From Glaesserella parasuis (GTDB taxonomy: Bacteria > Pseudomonadota > Gammaproteobacteria > Enterobacterales > Pasteurellaceae): a stretch of DNA of 64,000 nucleotides. The notes beneath the pieces are model-generated. The model saw nothing but the letters and a program-made list of their open reading frames with translations. It searched no databases and had not been told where the DNA came from. Below are positions 25,881-35,725 of this stretch, one piece after another. A program made the translations under genes and the position numbers. The stretch lies in the NCBI RefSeq assembly GCF_002015085.1, contig NZ_MUXW01000001.1:1-64000 (forward strand), read 5' to 3'. Each line of letters opens with the position of its first letter. Position 1 is the first letter of the stretch.

Positions 25881-27383
25881 CTATTTCTGACGCATTGCTG
25901 GGAATAGGATCACATCACGGATTGACGGTGCGTTAGCAAAAATCATCGCTAAGCGGTCGATACCTAAGCCTTCGCCTGCTGTTGGTGGTAAACCGTGTTC
26001 AAGGGCGACAACGAAATCGTCATCGTAGAACATCGCTTCATCATCACCCGCTTCTTTTGCTGCAACTTGTGCTTGGAAACGTTCCGCTTGATCTTCAGCA
26101 TCATTTAATTCTGAGAAGCCGTTACCGATTTCACGTCCGCCGATAAATAATTCAAAACGGTCTGTCACTTCTGGATTTTCATCATTACGGCGTGCAAGCG
26201 GTGAAATTTCCGCTGGGTGAGCCATTAAGAAGGTCGGCTGAATTAATTGATGCTCTGCCACTTCTTCAAAAATCGCATTGACGATAGAACCTAAACCCCA
26301 CGATTTTTGGATTTCGATATTTAAGCCTTTTGCAATTGCCACTGCTTTGTCGAAATCGTGTAGGTCGTCCATTGAAATACCGTTGCCATATTTCACAATC
26401 GCTTCGTGCATTGTGATACGTTCAAACGGTTTACCGAAATCAAACACATATTCGCCGTAAGGCACGGTCGTTGTACCTAAAATATCTAAGGCTAATTTGC
26501 GTAATAATTCTTCGGTGTTATCCATTAAATCGTGGTAATCTGCATAGGCTTGGTAGTATTCAATCATCGTAAATTCAGGATTGTGACGAACAGACACCCC
26601 TTCGTTACGGAAGTTACGGTTTAACTCGAATACACGCTCAAAACCGCCAACCACAAGGCGTTTTAAGTAAAGCTCTGGAGCGATACGCAGATACATATCC
26701 ACATCTAATGCGTTATGGTGAGTAATAAAGGGTTTTGCCGCTGCACCACCTGGGATCACCTGCAACATCGGCGTTTCCACTTCGATAAAATCTTTCTCTA
26801 AGAAGAATTGACGGATACCTGATACCACTTTTGAGCGGATAACAAAAGCACGGCGAGATTCTTCATTCGCAATAAGATCTAAATAACGCTGACGATAGCG
26901 AGTTTCTTGGTCAGTTAAGCCTTTATGTTTGTTTGGTAACGGACGAAGCGCTTTGGTGAGCAGTTGTAATTCGGCTGCACGAACAGTTAATTCACCTGTT
27001 TTGGTTTTAAATAGCGTGCCTTTTACACCGATAATATCGCCTAAATCTAATAAGCCCACCGTGTTTTCATATTCACCTTCGTGCAAATTATCGCGAGCCA
27101 CATAAAGCTGGATCTGACCGCTTACATCTTGAATAGTAACAAATGTCGCTTTACCCATCACACGACGCAACATAATACGCCCTGCAACTACCGCAGGAAT
27201 TTCTTTGGCTTTGAGTTCTTCGCCGTCGACTTCATCATATTTTGCGTGAAGCTCTTCAGCTTTATCTTCACGACGGAATGTGTTTGGGAACGGATTACCA
27301 CGCTCACGCAATTGAGCTAATTTTTCACGGCGAGCGATCATTTCGCCATTCAGATCTAATTCTTGGTTTTCGACTTCTGACAT
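25881..27383 (-). CDS. lysS: Lysyl-tRNA synthetase (class II)
   Basis: Charges tRNA-Lys. The 500 residues have an N-terminal OB-fold anticodon-binding domain (GRIMLRRVMGKATFVTIQD) and a class IIb catalytic core with motif 2 FRNEGVSVRHNPEFTMIEYY and motif 3 GLGIDRLAM. Start MSEVENQELDLNGEM has no clear strong ribosome site but matches the family N-terminus. In many genomes prfB lies directly upstream; here dapA is upstream instead. Confidence 0.97.
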   Translation of the reverse strand: MSEVENQELDLNGEMIARREKLAQLRERGNPFPNTFRREDKAEELHAKYDEVDGEELKAKEIPAVVAGRIMLRRVMGKATFVTIQDVSGQIQLYVARDNLHEGEYENTVGLLDLGDIIGVKGTLFKTKTGELTVRAAELQLLTKALRPLPNKHKGLTDQETRYRQRYLDLIANEESRRAFVIRSKVVSGIRQFFLEKDFIEVETPMLQVIPGGAAAKPFITHHNALDVDMYLRIAPELYLKRLVVGGFERVFELNRNFRNEGVSVRHNPEFTMIEYYQAYADYHDLMDNTEELLRKLALDILGTTTVPYGEYVFDFGKPFERITMHEAIVKYGNGISMDDLHDFDKAVAIAKGLNIEIQKSWGLGSIVNAIFEEVAEHQLIQPTFLMAHPAEISPLARRNDENPEVTDRFELFIGGREIGNGFSELNDAEDQAERFQAQVAAKEAGDDEAMFYDDDFVVALEHGLPPTAGEGLGIDRLAMIFANAPSIRDVILFPAMRQK

Positions 27384-27514
27384 TGTATTACCTTAACATT
27401 TTAAAAATAAATTCGGTTTAATTCATTTAAGTTTGAAAGGGCGAGATTATAAGCGATTTTGGAAGATTTTGGTAGAAAACAAGCGGTAAGATCCGCTAAG
27501 TTTTTACAAAAAAA

Positions 27515-27538
27515 TCAAGGTTGGAAAACCAACCTTGA
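27515..27538 (-). terminator. dapA terminator
   Basis: TCAAGGTTGG-AAAA-CCAACCTTGA is a 10-bp perfect stem with a 4-base loop just after the dapA stop. The minus strand continues with TTTTTTTG, so it is a strong intrinsic terminator. Confidence 0.9.
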
Positions 27539-27549
27539 CTTAGAACATT

Positions 27550-28437
27550 TTAGATTAATTGTGCTTTTTGTAATGCTGCAGTAATTACCGGATGATACTG
27601 TTTAGATAATACTGTAAGCGGTAAACGTAAGCACGGATCACTAATTAATCCCATTTTATGAGCTGCCCATTTCACTGGAATCGGGTTGCCCTCAACAAAC
27701 AGATTTGTATGTAAATCCATTAAGCGTTGGTTGATCTCTTCTGCTTCATCAAATTTACCTTCAAGAGCAAGTTCGCACATTTTTGCCATATCTGCTGCAG
27801 CTAGGTTATTAGTTACAGAAATCACACCTTGCCCACCTAATTTCATTGATTCTAAACCAGTCGCATCATCGCCACTTAAGAAGATAAAATCTTCGCCAGC
27901 AAGTGCTTTGATTTGTGCAACACGGCTTAGATCACCAGTTGCCTCTTTCACTGCAACGATATTTGGAATTTTAGCCAAGCGTGCAATTGTTTCAGGTTTT
28001 AAATCTGTTCCTGTACGACCTGGCACGTTATATAAAATCTGAGGTAACGATGTGCATTCTGCAATCGCTTTGTAATGTTGATATAAACCTTCTTGGGTTG
28101 GTTTATTGTAGTAAGGTACAACACTCAAACAGCCAGCAACACCACTGTCTGCAAGCAATTTTGTCATTGTAATTGCTTCACTTGTTGCGTTTGAACCTGT
28201 ACCTGCAATAACGGGAACGCGTCCTGCTGCAAATTCAACAGTTTTCTTAATCACTTTCACATTTTCATCAATACTTAATGTGCTACATTCACCCGTTGTC
28301 CCAACAGAAACGATAGCGTGTGTACCCGCTTTAATATGAAACTCAACTAACTCTTTTAATCCATCAAAGTCAATTTCTCCGTGTTTCATTGGGGTAACCA
28401 AAGCCACAATACTGCCTGAAAAAAGAGGTTTTGACAT
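27550..28437 (-). CDS. dapA: 4-hydroxy-tetrahydrodipicolinate synthase
   Basis: Condenses pyruvate with aspartate semialdehyde, the first step of the lysine/diaminopimelate branch. The product from MSKPLFSGSIVALVTPM is 295 residues with the Schiff-base Lys164 in VAVKEATGDL and Tyr136 in YNVPGRTG. A longer frame starting at 28518 would add 27 residues with no family match, and GGAGAG lies at the right distance before the 28437 ATG. It works with lysC, which is under a lysine riboswitch in this window. No riboswitch is visible upstream of dapA. Confidence 0.96.
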   Translation of the reverse strand: MSKPLFSGSIVALVTPMKHGEIDFDGLKELVEFHIKAGTHAIVSVGTTGECSTLSIDENVKVIKKTVEFAAGRVPVIAGTGSNATSEAITMTKLLADSGVAGCLSVVPYYNKPTQEGLYQHYKAIAECTSLPQILYNVPGRTGTDLKPETIARLAKIPNIVAVKEATGDLSRVAQIKALAGEDFIFLSGDDATGLESMKLGGQGVISVTNNLAAADMAKMCELALEGKFDEAEEINQRLMDLHTNLFVEGNPIPVKWAAHKMGLISDPCLRLPLTVLSKQYHPVITAALQKAQLI

Positions 28438-28547
28438 AATTCTCTCCTGCATATCTTTTTGTAAAATAATGCGATAGCTTGCAAAATTCGGCTTCAATAT
28501 GCAAGTATTTTCCACCAAAATTGCAAATTTTTTCTAAAATCCTACCG

Positions 28548-29066
28548 CTATTCAATGCCCTTTTGATAAGACATCATCACTAATGTTCTCCATTTTTCAT
28601 TACCATCGCTGTCTTTCCCCATATTCGCAATATTTGGAAAACGCCCCCAACACTCAAAGCCGTGTTTTTTCATTAAATTCATACTTACTTGATTTAATTC
28701 AAAAACATATGCCATCAAAGTATGAATTCCACGTTCTAACATCTGTTCTTGCATATACTGGATAATTTTCGAGCCATAGCCTTTACCTTTTGCTTTTTCA
28801 TCAAGGTAAAGGCTGATTTCTGAAGTATGCACAAATGCTGGGCGTTCATAATATGGGGAAAAGCTAAACCAGCCGATTACACCATTTTCATCTTCCACTG
28901 TCCATAAGGGATATTTCTCACTAGATAGATGAAATTCAAACCACGCTTTGCGTGTTTCTCTTGTTGCAAAATAAAGATCTGCAGTCATTTGGTGAGTCGG
29001 AATCGCTTGATTATAAATGGCTAAAATAGCATCAAAATCCGTTTCAACTGATTTGCGAATATGCAT
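28548..29066 (-). CDS. GNAT family N-acetyltransferase (phosphinothricin acetyltransferase-like)
   Basis: The 172 residues follow the Pat/Bar-like GNAT plan: N-terminal MHIRKSVETDFDAILAIYN, a central WTVEDENGVIGWFSFSPY strand pair, the acetyl-CoA loop KAKGKGYGSKIIQYM (R/Q-x-x-G-x-G/A type), and MKKHGFECWGRFPNIA. Uses acetyl-CoA to acetylate a small amine; the substrate cannot be told. It lies 12 bp downstream of the HAD phosphatase gene, so the two are probably co-transcribed. Confidence 0.88.
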   Translation of the reverse strand: MHIRKSVETDFDAILAIYNQAIPTHQMTADLYFATRETRKAWFEFHLSSEKYPLWTVEDENGVIGWFSFSPYYERPAFVHTSEISLYLDEKAKGKGYGSKIIQYMQEQMLERGIHTLMAYVFELNQVSMNLMKKHGFECWGRFPNIANMGKDSDGNEKWRTLVMMSYQKGIE

Positions 29067-29078
29067 TCATAGATCCTT

Positions 29079-29897
29079 TTAATTTAGCTGTAATAATTCA
29101 TTTAGCGTTTGAGCAATACTGTCTTCGTTATTTGAGCCGATCACTTTTTTCGCACTTTGCTGGACTTCCAGCTCTGATTCGCCCATTGCAATCCCCATAC
29201 CAACCAGTTTTAACATACTAATGTCGTTAAAATTATCACCAAAGGCAATCACATTCTCTGTGTCAATTTGTTCACGTTTTAATAATTCTGCCAAACAAGC
29301 CCCTTTGCTATTTCCTGCTTTAGTAATATCGACACGATCTACCCAAGACCATTCAGCACTCACCTCAAGCGGTAATGTTTCGACAAATTTTTGCATTTTC
29401 TCTAGGTTAGGATCGCTAATTAACACTTTCCAAATGGTTGTGTCATTATCAATAAAGGTTTGGAAATTTTCGGCTTGATACACATTAGGGCGAACATTTT
29501 CAGGACAACTTGCCACCCATTTTAAGAATTTGGTGAAATGAGCATTTAGCACTTCATAGGTCATCGCATCACGAGTATAAACAGCAACATGAATCCCTTC
29601 TGCTTTTGCTGAATGAATTAACTTTTCTGCCAATGCATTACCTAACGGGTTAGCCGATAACACTTCATCATTATGAAAATCATACAAATAAGTCCCGTTA
29701 CAACAGACAACAGGGGTATCTAACCCAAGTTCTGCATAATAAGGACGTACCGCCGTATGATGACGACCCGTTACAATATAAACCTTTAGTCCTTTCTCTT
29801 GTGCTTGCTTAATTGCTTTTTTACTTGATTCTAAAATGGTGCCTTGACTTGACAGCAGTGTGCCGTCAAGGTCGAATGCAATCGCTTGATAAGACAT
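29079..29897 (-). CDS. HAD-superfamily Cof-type sugar phosphatase
   Basis: A 272-residue type IIB HAD hydrolase. Motif I is AFDLDGTLLSS with the nucleophile Asp, motif II VTGR, and motif IV GDNFNDISMLKLVGMGIAMG. A C2 cap domain (about residues 85-195) determines the substrate. It resembles YidA/Cof-type enzymes that act on sugar phosphates or other phosphometabolites; the true substrate is unknown. ATG follows AAGGAGCG. Downstream is the GNAT gene. Confidence 0.9.
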   Translation of the reverse strand: MSYQAIAFDLDGTLLSSQGTILESSKKAIKQAQEKGLKVYIVTGRHHTAVRPYYAELGLDTPVVCCNGTYLYDFHNDEVLSANPLGNALAEKLIHSAKAEGIHVAVYTRDAMTYEVLNAHFTKFLKWVASCPENVRPNVYQAENFQTFIDNDTTIWKVLISDPNLEKMQKFVETLPLEVSAEWSWVDRVDITKAGNSKGACLAELLKREQIDTENVIAFGDNFNDISMLKLVGMGIAMGESELEVQQSAKKVIGSNNEDSIAQTLNELLQLN

Positions 29898-29921
29898 TAC
29901 TTCGCTCCTTATAAAACAAAA

Positions 29922-29953
29922 AAAGGGTCATTCCCTTATGAATTGACCCTTTT
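29922..29953. terminator. Bidirectional stem-loop between the lipoprotein and HAD genes
   Basis: AAAGGGTCA (29922-29930) pairs with TGACCCTTT (29944-29952). A-rich sequence on one side and T-rich on the other allow function on both strands. It lies in the spacer after the OmpA-like lipoprotein gene. Confidence 0.75.
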
Positions 29954-29986
29954 ATTTTACTACGTCATAAACATCAAAGCAGCAAA

Positions 29987-30832
29987 TTATTTAGCTGGAT
30001 TATATGAAGGAGTTTGATAAAGCGGAGCTGGGCCTTGAGGACCTGCAACATTACGACTTTCGTTCTGTTTTAATACACCACCATTAGCTGTAATTTCCAC
30101 ACGACGGTTTGGACGTAAACAGTCACGTAATGCTTGACCTGATTCACCATCACAAGCTTTAACTTGGTTTGCTTTACCATAACCAACAGCCTCAATCGGC
30201 GCTTTAATACCTTGCTCTACTAAATGAGCTTTAACCATATTAGCACGACGTTGTGACAAATCTAAGTTATATTCCTCAGAACCTAGGCGATCAGTGTAAC
30301 CCACAACTTTAACCTTCTCTGCACCTGAAGATTTTAATTGTTCTGCAACATCATCAACAACCTCTCTGCCCTTTGTAGTTAATGTATCTTTATCAAAATC
30401 AAAGAGGAAATCACCGACTAAATTAAATGAAGAATTACCATTACAACCATTTGGATACCAAAAGAAACTTTGCGCATTCATATTTTTATCAAACAAAATT
30501 TTGAATTGACAAATTTTGTGTACGCCCTTTTCTCTATAGTTAAAAGCATAGTCCCACTCATGTACTTCATAAAGTCCTTCAGAAAAATGAGGGCGACCAA
30601 TCAAATTATAAAGCTGATCTTTGTTCATCCCTTTTTCAATTTGACGAACATTTTCCCAATTCGGCCATGATCCAAATTGAGAGCCATCATGATTAAATTT
30701 TGATTCCGAAATTTTTGGAAATACCGGTTTTTCTGTTGTACCCTCATCAGACACCTTACTCAAACTACCACAAGCAGTAATTGTAATCGCTATAGCCGAT
30801 AACACTCCACGAAAAAAAATTGTTTTTTTCAT
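29987..30832 (-). CDS. Lipoprotein with BamE-like and OmpA C-terminal domains
   Basis: A 281-residue outer-membrane lipoprotein: lipobox ITAC with Cys21. Residues about 60-105 carry a SmpA/OmlA (BamE-like) pattern (QIEKGMNKDQLYNLIGRPHF...EWDYAFNY). Residues about 140-255 form an OmpA-type peptidoglycan-binding domain (LFDFDKDTL, VVGYTDRLGSEEYNLDLSQRRANMV, NRRVEI). The two-domain arrangement would link the outer membrane to peptidoglycan. Similar proteins are known in Pasteurellaceae. Single gene with its own terminator. Confidence 0.88.
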   Translation of the reverse strand: MKKTIFFRGVLSAIAITITACGSLSKVSDEGTTEKPVFPKISESKFNHDGSQFGSWPNWENVRQIEKGMNKDQLYNLIGRPHFSEGLYEVHEWDYAFNYREKGVHKICQFKILFDKNMNAQSFFWYPNGCNGNSSFNLVGDFLFDFDKDTLTTKGREVVDDVAEQLKSSGAEKVKVVGYTDRLGSEEYNLDLSQRRANMVKAHLVEQGIKAPIEAVGYGKANQVKACDGESGQALRDCLRPNRRVEITANGGVLKQNESRNVAGPQGPAPLYQTPSYNPAK

Positions 30833-30960
30833 TCTTTACCCCTTAAATATCAAATTAACTATCTCTTAATATAGAATATTATCAGAAATATCTATACTTC
30901 TTTCTATAATAAAAACCTAGCTTAATTCTACTATACAAAATAGTCTTATTCTATCTTTTT

Positions 30961-32691
30961 TTATTTGAATTGATCCTCTTCTAATAAATATTCAATAAGT
31001 AGTTGGAGGTTTTTTCCTCCCCTAAATTCATTAATATCCAATTTATAAACAAATGTTGCCTGTTTAATAGATAAATCAGGATAGCATTTTACATCAACAT
31101 TAAACCAGATAGCATCGAATAGCGTACCATATTCATTTTCCACCATCATTTTCAGATGTTTTCCAGCCAAAAGTTTCTGTTGCAAGATACGAAACCGTCC
31201 CTCAAACGTCGGCTCTGGAAAATGTTGTCCCCAAGGACCCGCTTGTTTAAGTAATTCCGCTGTGGCTAAATTAAATTCATGGGCGAACAACTCGCCGTCC
31301 GTATAAATCACACCTTGTAACCATTCAGGTTCCGCAACTTCATTTACTGTTTCGTCAAATACAGTTTGAAATTGAGCTAAATGATCTTGGTGTATGGTCA
31401 AACCAGCCGCCATTGCGTGTCCACCAAACTTGACAATCAAATTGTCATATTTAGCATCTATACGTTCTAGTAAATCTCGCATATGTAGCCCAGCAATAGA
31501 ACGAGCAGATCCTTTTAAATATTCACTTTCATCACTTTCCTGAGCAAATGCAATAACAGGACGGTGAAACTGATCTTTAATGCGAGAAGCCAAAATACCA
31601 ATCACTCCCTGATGCCAATCAGGTTGGTATAACACGATACCTTGTGCTTGATTTTGCTGAGAGAGCGTTGGCAACTTAGCACAAAGGGCTAAGGCTTCCG
31701 CTTTCATCTCTTGCTCAAATTCTTTACGAGTCTGATTTAATGAGTCCAGCTCTAAGGCAAATTGACGAGCTAAAGCGAGATTATCGGAAATCAATAGCTC
31801 TACACCTAAAGACATATTCTCTAATCGCCCAGCCGCATTTAATCTTGGGGCAATGGCAAACCCTAGATCACTGGCTTGCAAAGCATAGAGATCTCGTTTA
31901 GCCACTTCTGCCAATGTTTGAATCCCTACTCGGCAATGTCCTGAACGAATACGATTTAACCCTTGATTAACCAAAATGCGATTATTGTGATCAAGCGGAA
32001 CAACATCCGCTACTGTTCCTAAAGCAACAAGATCTAGTAATTCTGCAATGTTAGGCTCTTTCTCTTTGAAATGCCCAAGCTCACGCATTTTAGCTCGCAG
32101 AGCCATCATCACATAGAAAATCACCCCGACACCTGCCAAAGACTTTGAGGGAAAAGTACAAGCGGCCAGATTTGGGTTTACCATTGCATCTGCATTTGGC
32201 AGGCTGTCTGCAGGTAAATGGTGATCGGTTACAAGAACCCGAATCCCTTGAGCTTTAAGTAAAGCAATCCCTTCAAAAGAAGAAATGCCATTATCTACCG
32301 TTAAAACAAAATCTGCCCCTTTTGCAATGACCATTTCCGCAACACTAAGGCTTAAGCCATAGCCTTGTGAAAAGCGATCAGGGATCAAATAATCAACCTG
32401 CTGAAAACCGAACTGCCGTAGCGCCAAAATCGCCAAAGCAGTACTGGTTGCACCATCTGCGTCAAAATCCCCCACAATCACAATCCGATCTTGTCGAGTT
32501 AAGCTATCTAACAACAAATCAACTGCTTGATCAATATTGGCAAGCCCCTTAGGGTGATGTAAACCTTTGAGAGATAAATCCAACTCTGCAGGGCTTTTTA
32601 CCCCTCGACTTTGATAGATACGGTTTAATAGAGGATTTTCTGATAATCGTCGTTCTGTTAATTGGGGACGACGTTGGACTAATTTCTGCAT
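30961..32691 (-). CDS. recJ: Single-stranded-DNA-specific exonuclease RecJ
   Basis: 5'-3' exonuclease in recombination and mismatch repair. The 576 residues match E. coli RecJ (577). DHH-family motifs are present: VGDFDADGATST (73-84), LTVDNGIS, VTDHHLPADS, and the DHHA1 motif KFGGHAMAAGLTI near the C-terminus. glpX lies upstream in the same direction, 49 bp away, so they may share a transcript. Confidence 0.97.
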   Translation of the reverse strand: MQKLVQRRPQLTERRLSENPLLNRIYQSRGVKSPAELDLSLKGLHHPKGLANIDQAVDLLLDSLTRQDRIVIVGDFDADGATSTALAILALRQFGFQQVDYLIPDRFSQGYGLSLSVAEMVIAKGADFVLTVDNGISSFEGIALLKAQGIRVLVTDHHLPADSLPNADAMVNPNLAACTFPSKSLAGVGVIFYVMMALRAKMRELGHFKEKEPNIAELLDLVALGTVADVVPLDHNNRILVNQGLNRIRSGHCRVGIQTLAEVAKRDLYALQASDLGFAIAPRLNAAGRLENMSLGVELLISDNLALARQFALELDSLNQTRKEFEQEMKAEALALCAKLPTLSQQNQAQGIVLYQPDWHQGVIGILASRIKDQFHRPVIAFAQESDESEYLKGSARSIAGLHMRDLLERIDAKYDNLIVKFGGHAMAAGLTIHQDHLAQFQTVFDETVNEVAEPEWLQGVIYTDGELFAHEFNLATAELLKQAGPWGQHFPEPTFEGRFRILQQKLLAGKHLKMMVENEYGTLFDAIWFNVDVKCYPDLSIKQATFVYKLDINEFRGGKNLQLLIEYLLEEDQFK

Positions 32692-32740
32692 AAAACCAAA
32701 CTTAGTTGTAATAATATTTATCCATGCTTTAAAGTAGATA

Positions 32741-33739
32741 TCATTCCGTTTGCTTACGATCTAGATAATGATAAGACTGAATTTTACGAATAGTACGAGA
32801 ACGTCCTCGAATAAGTAAGGTCTCTGTCACTGCTAAATTTCCTTGACGTAGAATACCTTTAAGCAAATCTCCTGAAGTAATCCCAGTCGCAGAAAAAACT
32901 AAATTATCATCTCTAACTAGATCTTCAAGCTTCAATATTTCATTAATCGGTACATTCAATGCTTCGCAACGATTTATCTCTTTTTCCGCATAAGCAAAAT
33001 TCTCTAAGGTATTGCCTTTAACTTGGTTCCGTGGAATTAATCTCGCTTGCATATCACCGCCTAAAGCACGAACTGCTGCCGCAGCCACGACACCTTCTGG
33101 GGCACCACCAATGCCATATAACATATCTAAATCTGCTTCAGGTAAACAGCACTGAACTGCTGCTGCCACATCACCATCAGGAATCGCCATCACACGAACG
33201 CCTAATTTTTGCATTTCAGCAATAACCTCTTTATGGCGTGGTTTATCTAATACAGCAACAGTTAATTGAGAAAGTAGTTTCCCTTTTTTAGAGGCAACAC
33301 GGCGTAGATTTTGCTCAATAGGAAGACTTAAGTCGATCATACCTTTAGCTTCACTGCCTACCACCAATTTTTCCATATACATATCAGGAGCTTGTAAAAA
33401 GGTTTCTTTGCCCCCTGCAGCTAATACCGATAATGCATTCGCTTGCCCCATCGCTGTCATGCGAGTACCATCAATCGGATCAACCGCAATGCTGACTTCT
33501 TCATCTTCAGGACGGCATAAACCAATTTTTTCACCAATATAAAGCATCGGAGCTTGGTCAATTTCCCCTTCTCCAATCACGACTTCACCACGAATTTCCA
33601 TTTGATTTAACAAAAAACGCATCGCTTTTACTGCAGCATCATCGGCAGCATTCTTATTGCCACGACCAAGCCAAGCAAATGCAGCCAGTGCTGCCGCTTC
33701 TGTTACACGGGAAAATTCGATAGAAAGGGATCTTTTCAT
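32741..33739 (-). CDS. glpX: Fructose-1,6-bisphosphatase, class II
   Basis: Hydrolyses fructose-1,6-bisphosphate in gluconeogenesis. The 332 residues carry the GlpX metal-binding and substrate motifs IGEGEIDQAPMLYIGE, VDPIDGTRMTA and GIGGAPEGVVAAAA. In Pasteurellaceae this class II enzyme may be the only or main FBPase, but I cannot see the rest of the genome. The start lies about 195 bp from the divergent glnS gene, so this spacer holds two promoters. Confidence 0.96.
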   Translation of the reverse strand: MKRSLSIEFSRVTEAAALAAFAWLGRGNKNAADDAAVKAMRFLLNQMEIRGEVVIGEGEIDQAPMLYIGEKIGLCRPEDEEVSIAVDPIDGTRMTAMGQANALSVLAAGGKETFLQAPDMYMEKLVVGSEAKGMIDLSLPIEQNLRRVASKKGKLLSQLTVAVLDKPRHKEVIAEMQKLGVRVMAIPDGDVAAAVQCCLPEADLDMLYGIGGAPEGVVAAAAVRALGGDMQARLIPRNQVKGNTLENFAYAEKEINRCEALNVPINEILKLEDLVRDDNLVFSATGITSGDLLKGILRQGNLAVTETLLIRGRSRTIRKIQSYHYLDRKQTE

Positions 33740-33784
33740 TTTAGGTTCCTTAAATAGAGATGTGTTTGCAAAATTTTTGAGGAA

Positions 33785-33801
33785 TCCTACCGCTTGTAGG
33801 A
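33785..33801. repeat. Small hairpin containing an uptake signal
   Basis: TCCTAC-CGCTT-GTAGGA forms a 6-bp stem whose left arm and loop hold an exact ACCGCTTGT uptake core (33790-33798 region). It lies in the glpX-glnS divergent spacer. Confidence 0.4.
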
Positions 33802-33933
33802 AGTTATGTGCGGAATGAAATTGTAGGCGTTAGAGATTTTTTAGTCAATTTTTATCGTAATTACTTGAACCATTTTGCGTTAAGCGTAATCAAGTGTAGA
33901 ATGCAATGATATTTTTATTAAATGAGAGTAAAT

Positions 33934-35610
33934 ATGAGCAACGAAGAAATCTTAAACAACGAACATCACGATGTTCGAGCCAACTTTATTACCCATATTA
34001 TTGATGAAGATTTAGCCTCAGGAAAACATGATAACGTTTATACTCGTTTCCCACCGGAACCAAATGGTTATTTGCATATCGGTCACGCAAAATCTATTTG
34101 CTTAAACTTCGGGATTGCAGAAGATTACAAAGGCTTATGTAACCTACGTTTTGACGATACTAACCCTGTTAAAGAAGACGTAGAATACGTTGATTCAATC
34201 AAAGAAGATGTGAAATGGTTAGGCTTTGAATGGGAAGGTGAGCCACGTTATGCGTCTGATTATTTCGATCAACTTTACGGCTATGCGATTGAATTAATTA
34301 ACAAAGGTTTAGCCTATGTTGATGAACTATCGCCTGATGAAATGCGTGAATATCGTGGTACATTAACTGAGCCAGGTAAAAACAGCCCATATCGTGATCG
34401 CCCGATTGAAGAAAACTTAGCGTTATTCGAGAAAATGAAAAACGGCGAAATCGAAGAAGGAAAAATGAGCTTGCGTGCGAAAATTGATATGGCTTCACCA
34501 TTTATCGTAATGCGTGACCCTGTATTGTATCGTATCAAATTTGCGAGCCACCACCAAACAGGCGATAAATGGTGCATTTACCCGATGTACGATTTTACCC
34601 ACTGTATTTCGGACGCGATTGAGCGTATTACTCACTCAATTTGTACATTGGAGTTCCAAGATAACCGCCGTTTGTATGACTGGGTATTAGAAAACATTTC
34701 GATTGAACGTCCATTACCGCATCAGTATGAATTTTCACGTTTAAATTTAGAAGGCACATTAACCTCTAAACGTAAGCTGTTGAAATTGGTAAATGACGGT
34801 ATTGTTGATGGTTGGAACGACCCTCGTATGCCGACAATTTCGGGCTTACGTCGTCGTGGTTATACCCCTGCTTCTATCCGTGAATTTTGCCGTCGTATTG
34901 GTGTAACAAAACAAGATAACGTAGTGGAATACAGTACGTTAGAGTCTTGTATTCGTGATGACTTAAATACCAACGCACCGCGTTCAATGGCTGTGATTAA
35001 TCCGGTTAAAGTTGTGATTGAAAACTTTGAAGGCGAAGAGTGGCTAACCGCACCAAATCACCCAAACCGTGAAGAGCTTGGTAGCCGTGAATTGCCGTTT
35101 ACCCGTGAACTTTACATTGATGAAGCAGACTTCCGTGAAGAAGCAAATAAACAGTACAAACGCCTTGTATTAGGCAAAGAAGTACGTTTGCGTAATGCTT
35201 ATGTGATTAAAGCAGAACGTGTGGAAAAAGATGCAAGCGGTAAGATCACTACAATTTATTGCACCTACGATCCTGAAACCTTAGGTAAAAACCCTGCGGA
35301 CGGGCGTAAAGTGAAAGGCGTAATTCATTGGGTGTCTGCGGTACATAATAAACCTGCGGAATTCCGTATTTACGACCGCTTGTTTACCGTTGCAAATCCA
35401 GGGGCTGAAGAAGACATCTGCTCTGTGGTAAATCCAACATCGTTAGTGGTTAAACAAGGTTTTGTTGAGCCAAGTTTAGCGAATGCAAAAGCAGAACAAG
35501 GTTATCAATTTGAACGTGAAGGCTATTACTGTTTAGACAGTAAAGACGGCAGTGCAGATAATCTTGTCTTTAACTTAACGGTAAGTTTAAAAGAGAGCGT
35601 AGCGTTTTAA
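33934..35610 (+). CDS. glnS: Glutaminyl-tRNA synthetase
   Basis: Charges tRNA-Gln. The product from MSNEEILNNEHHDVRANFI is 558 residues. An ATG 12 bp upstream is possible but leaves almost no ribosome site, whereas GAGAG precedes 33934. The class I signature HIGH appears in PEPNGYLHIGHAKS, and the KMSKS-like loop is LTSKRKLLKL, as in the GlnRS subclass. The C-terminal anticodon-binding beta-barrels are complete. Followed by a clear terminator and then the cdt operon. Confidence 0.97.
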   Translation: MSNEEILNNEHHDVRANFITHIIDEDLASGKHDNVYTRFPPEPNGYLHIGHAKSICLNFGIAEDYKGLCNLRFDDTNPVKEDVEYVDSIKEDVKWLGFEWEGEPRYASDYFDQLYGYAIELINKGLAYVDELSPDEMREYRGTLTEPGKNSPYRDRPIEENLALFEKMKNGEIEEGKMSLRAKIDMASPFIVMRDPVLYRIKFASHHQTGDKWCIYPMYDFTHCISDAIERITHSICTLEFQDNRRLYDWVLENISIERPLPHQYEFSRLNLEGTLTSKRKLLKLVNDGIVDGWNDPRMPTISGLRRRGYTPASIREFCRRIGVTKQDNVVEYSTLESCIRDDLNTNAPRSMAVINPVKVVIENFEGEEWLTAPNHPNREELGSRELPFTRELYIDEADFREEANKQYKRLVLGKEVRLRNAYVIKAERVEKDASGKITTIYCTYDPETLGKNPADGRKVKGVIHWVSAVHNKPAEFRIYDRLFTVANPGAEEDICSVVNPTSLVVKQGFVEPSLANAKAEQGYQFEREGYYCLDSKDGSADNLVFNLTVSLKESVAF

Positions 35611-35630
35611 GGCTATAAATAAGATAAGCA

Positions 35631-35657
35631 AATAAGCGGGCGGATAGCCCGCTTATT
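35631..35657 (+). terminator. glnS terminator
   Basis: AATAAGCGGGC-GGATA-GCCCGCTTATT is an 11-bp stem with a 5-base loop followed by TTG, 20 bp after the glnS stop. It insulates glnS from the cdt operon. Confidence 0.85.
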
Positions 35658-35725
35658 TTGTAAATTTTCTTGATCAAAGTAAACATTGGCTATAGATTTT
35701 CTCAAATTATCACAAGGAGATATAA

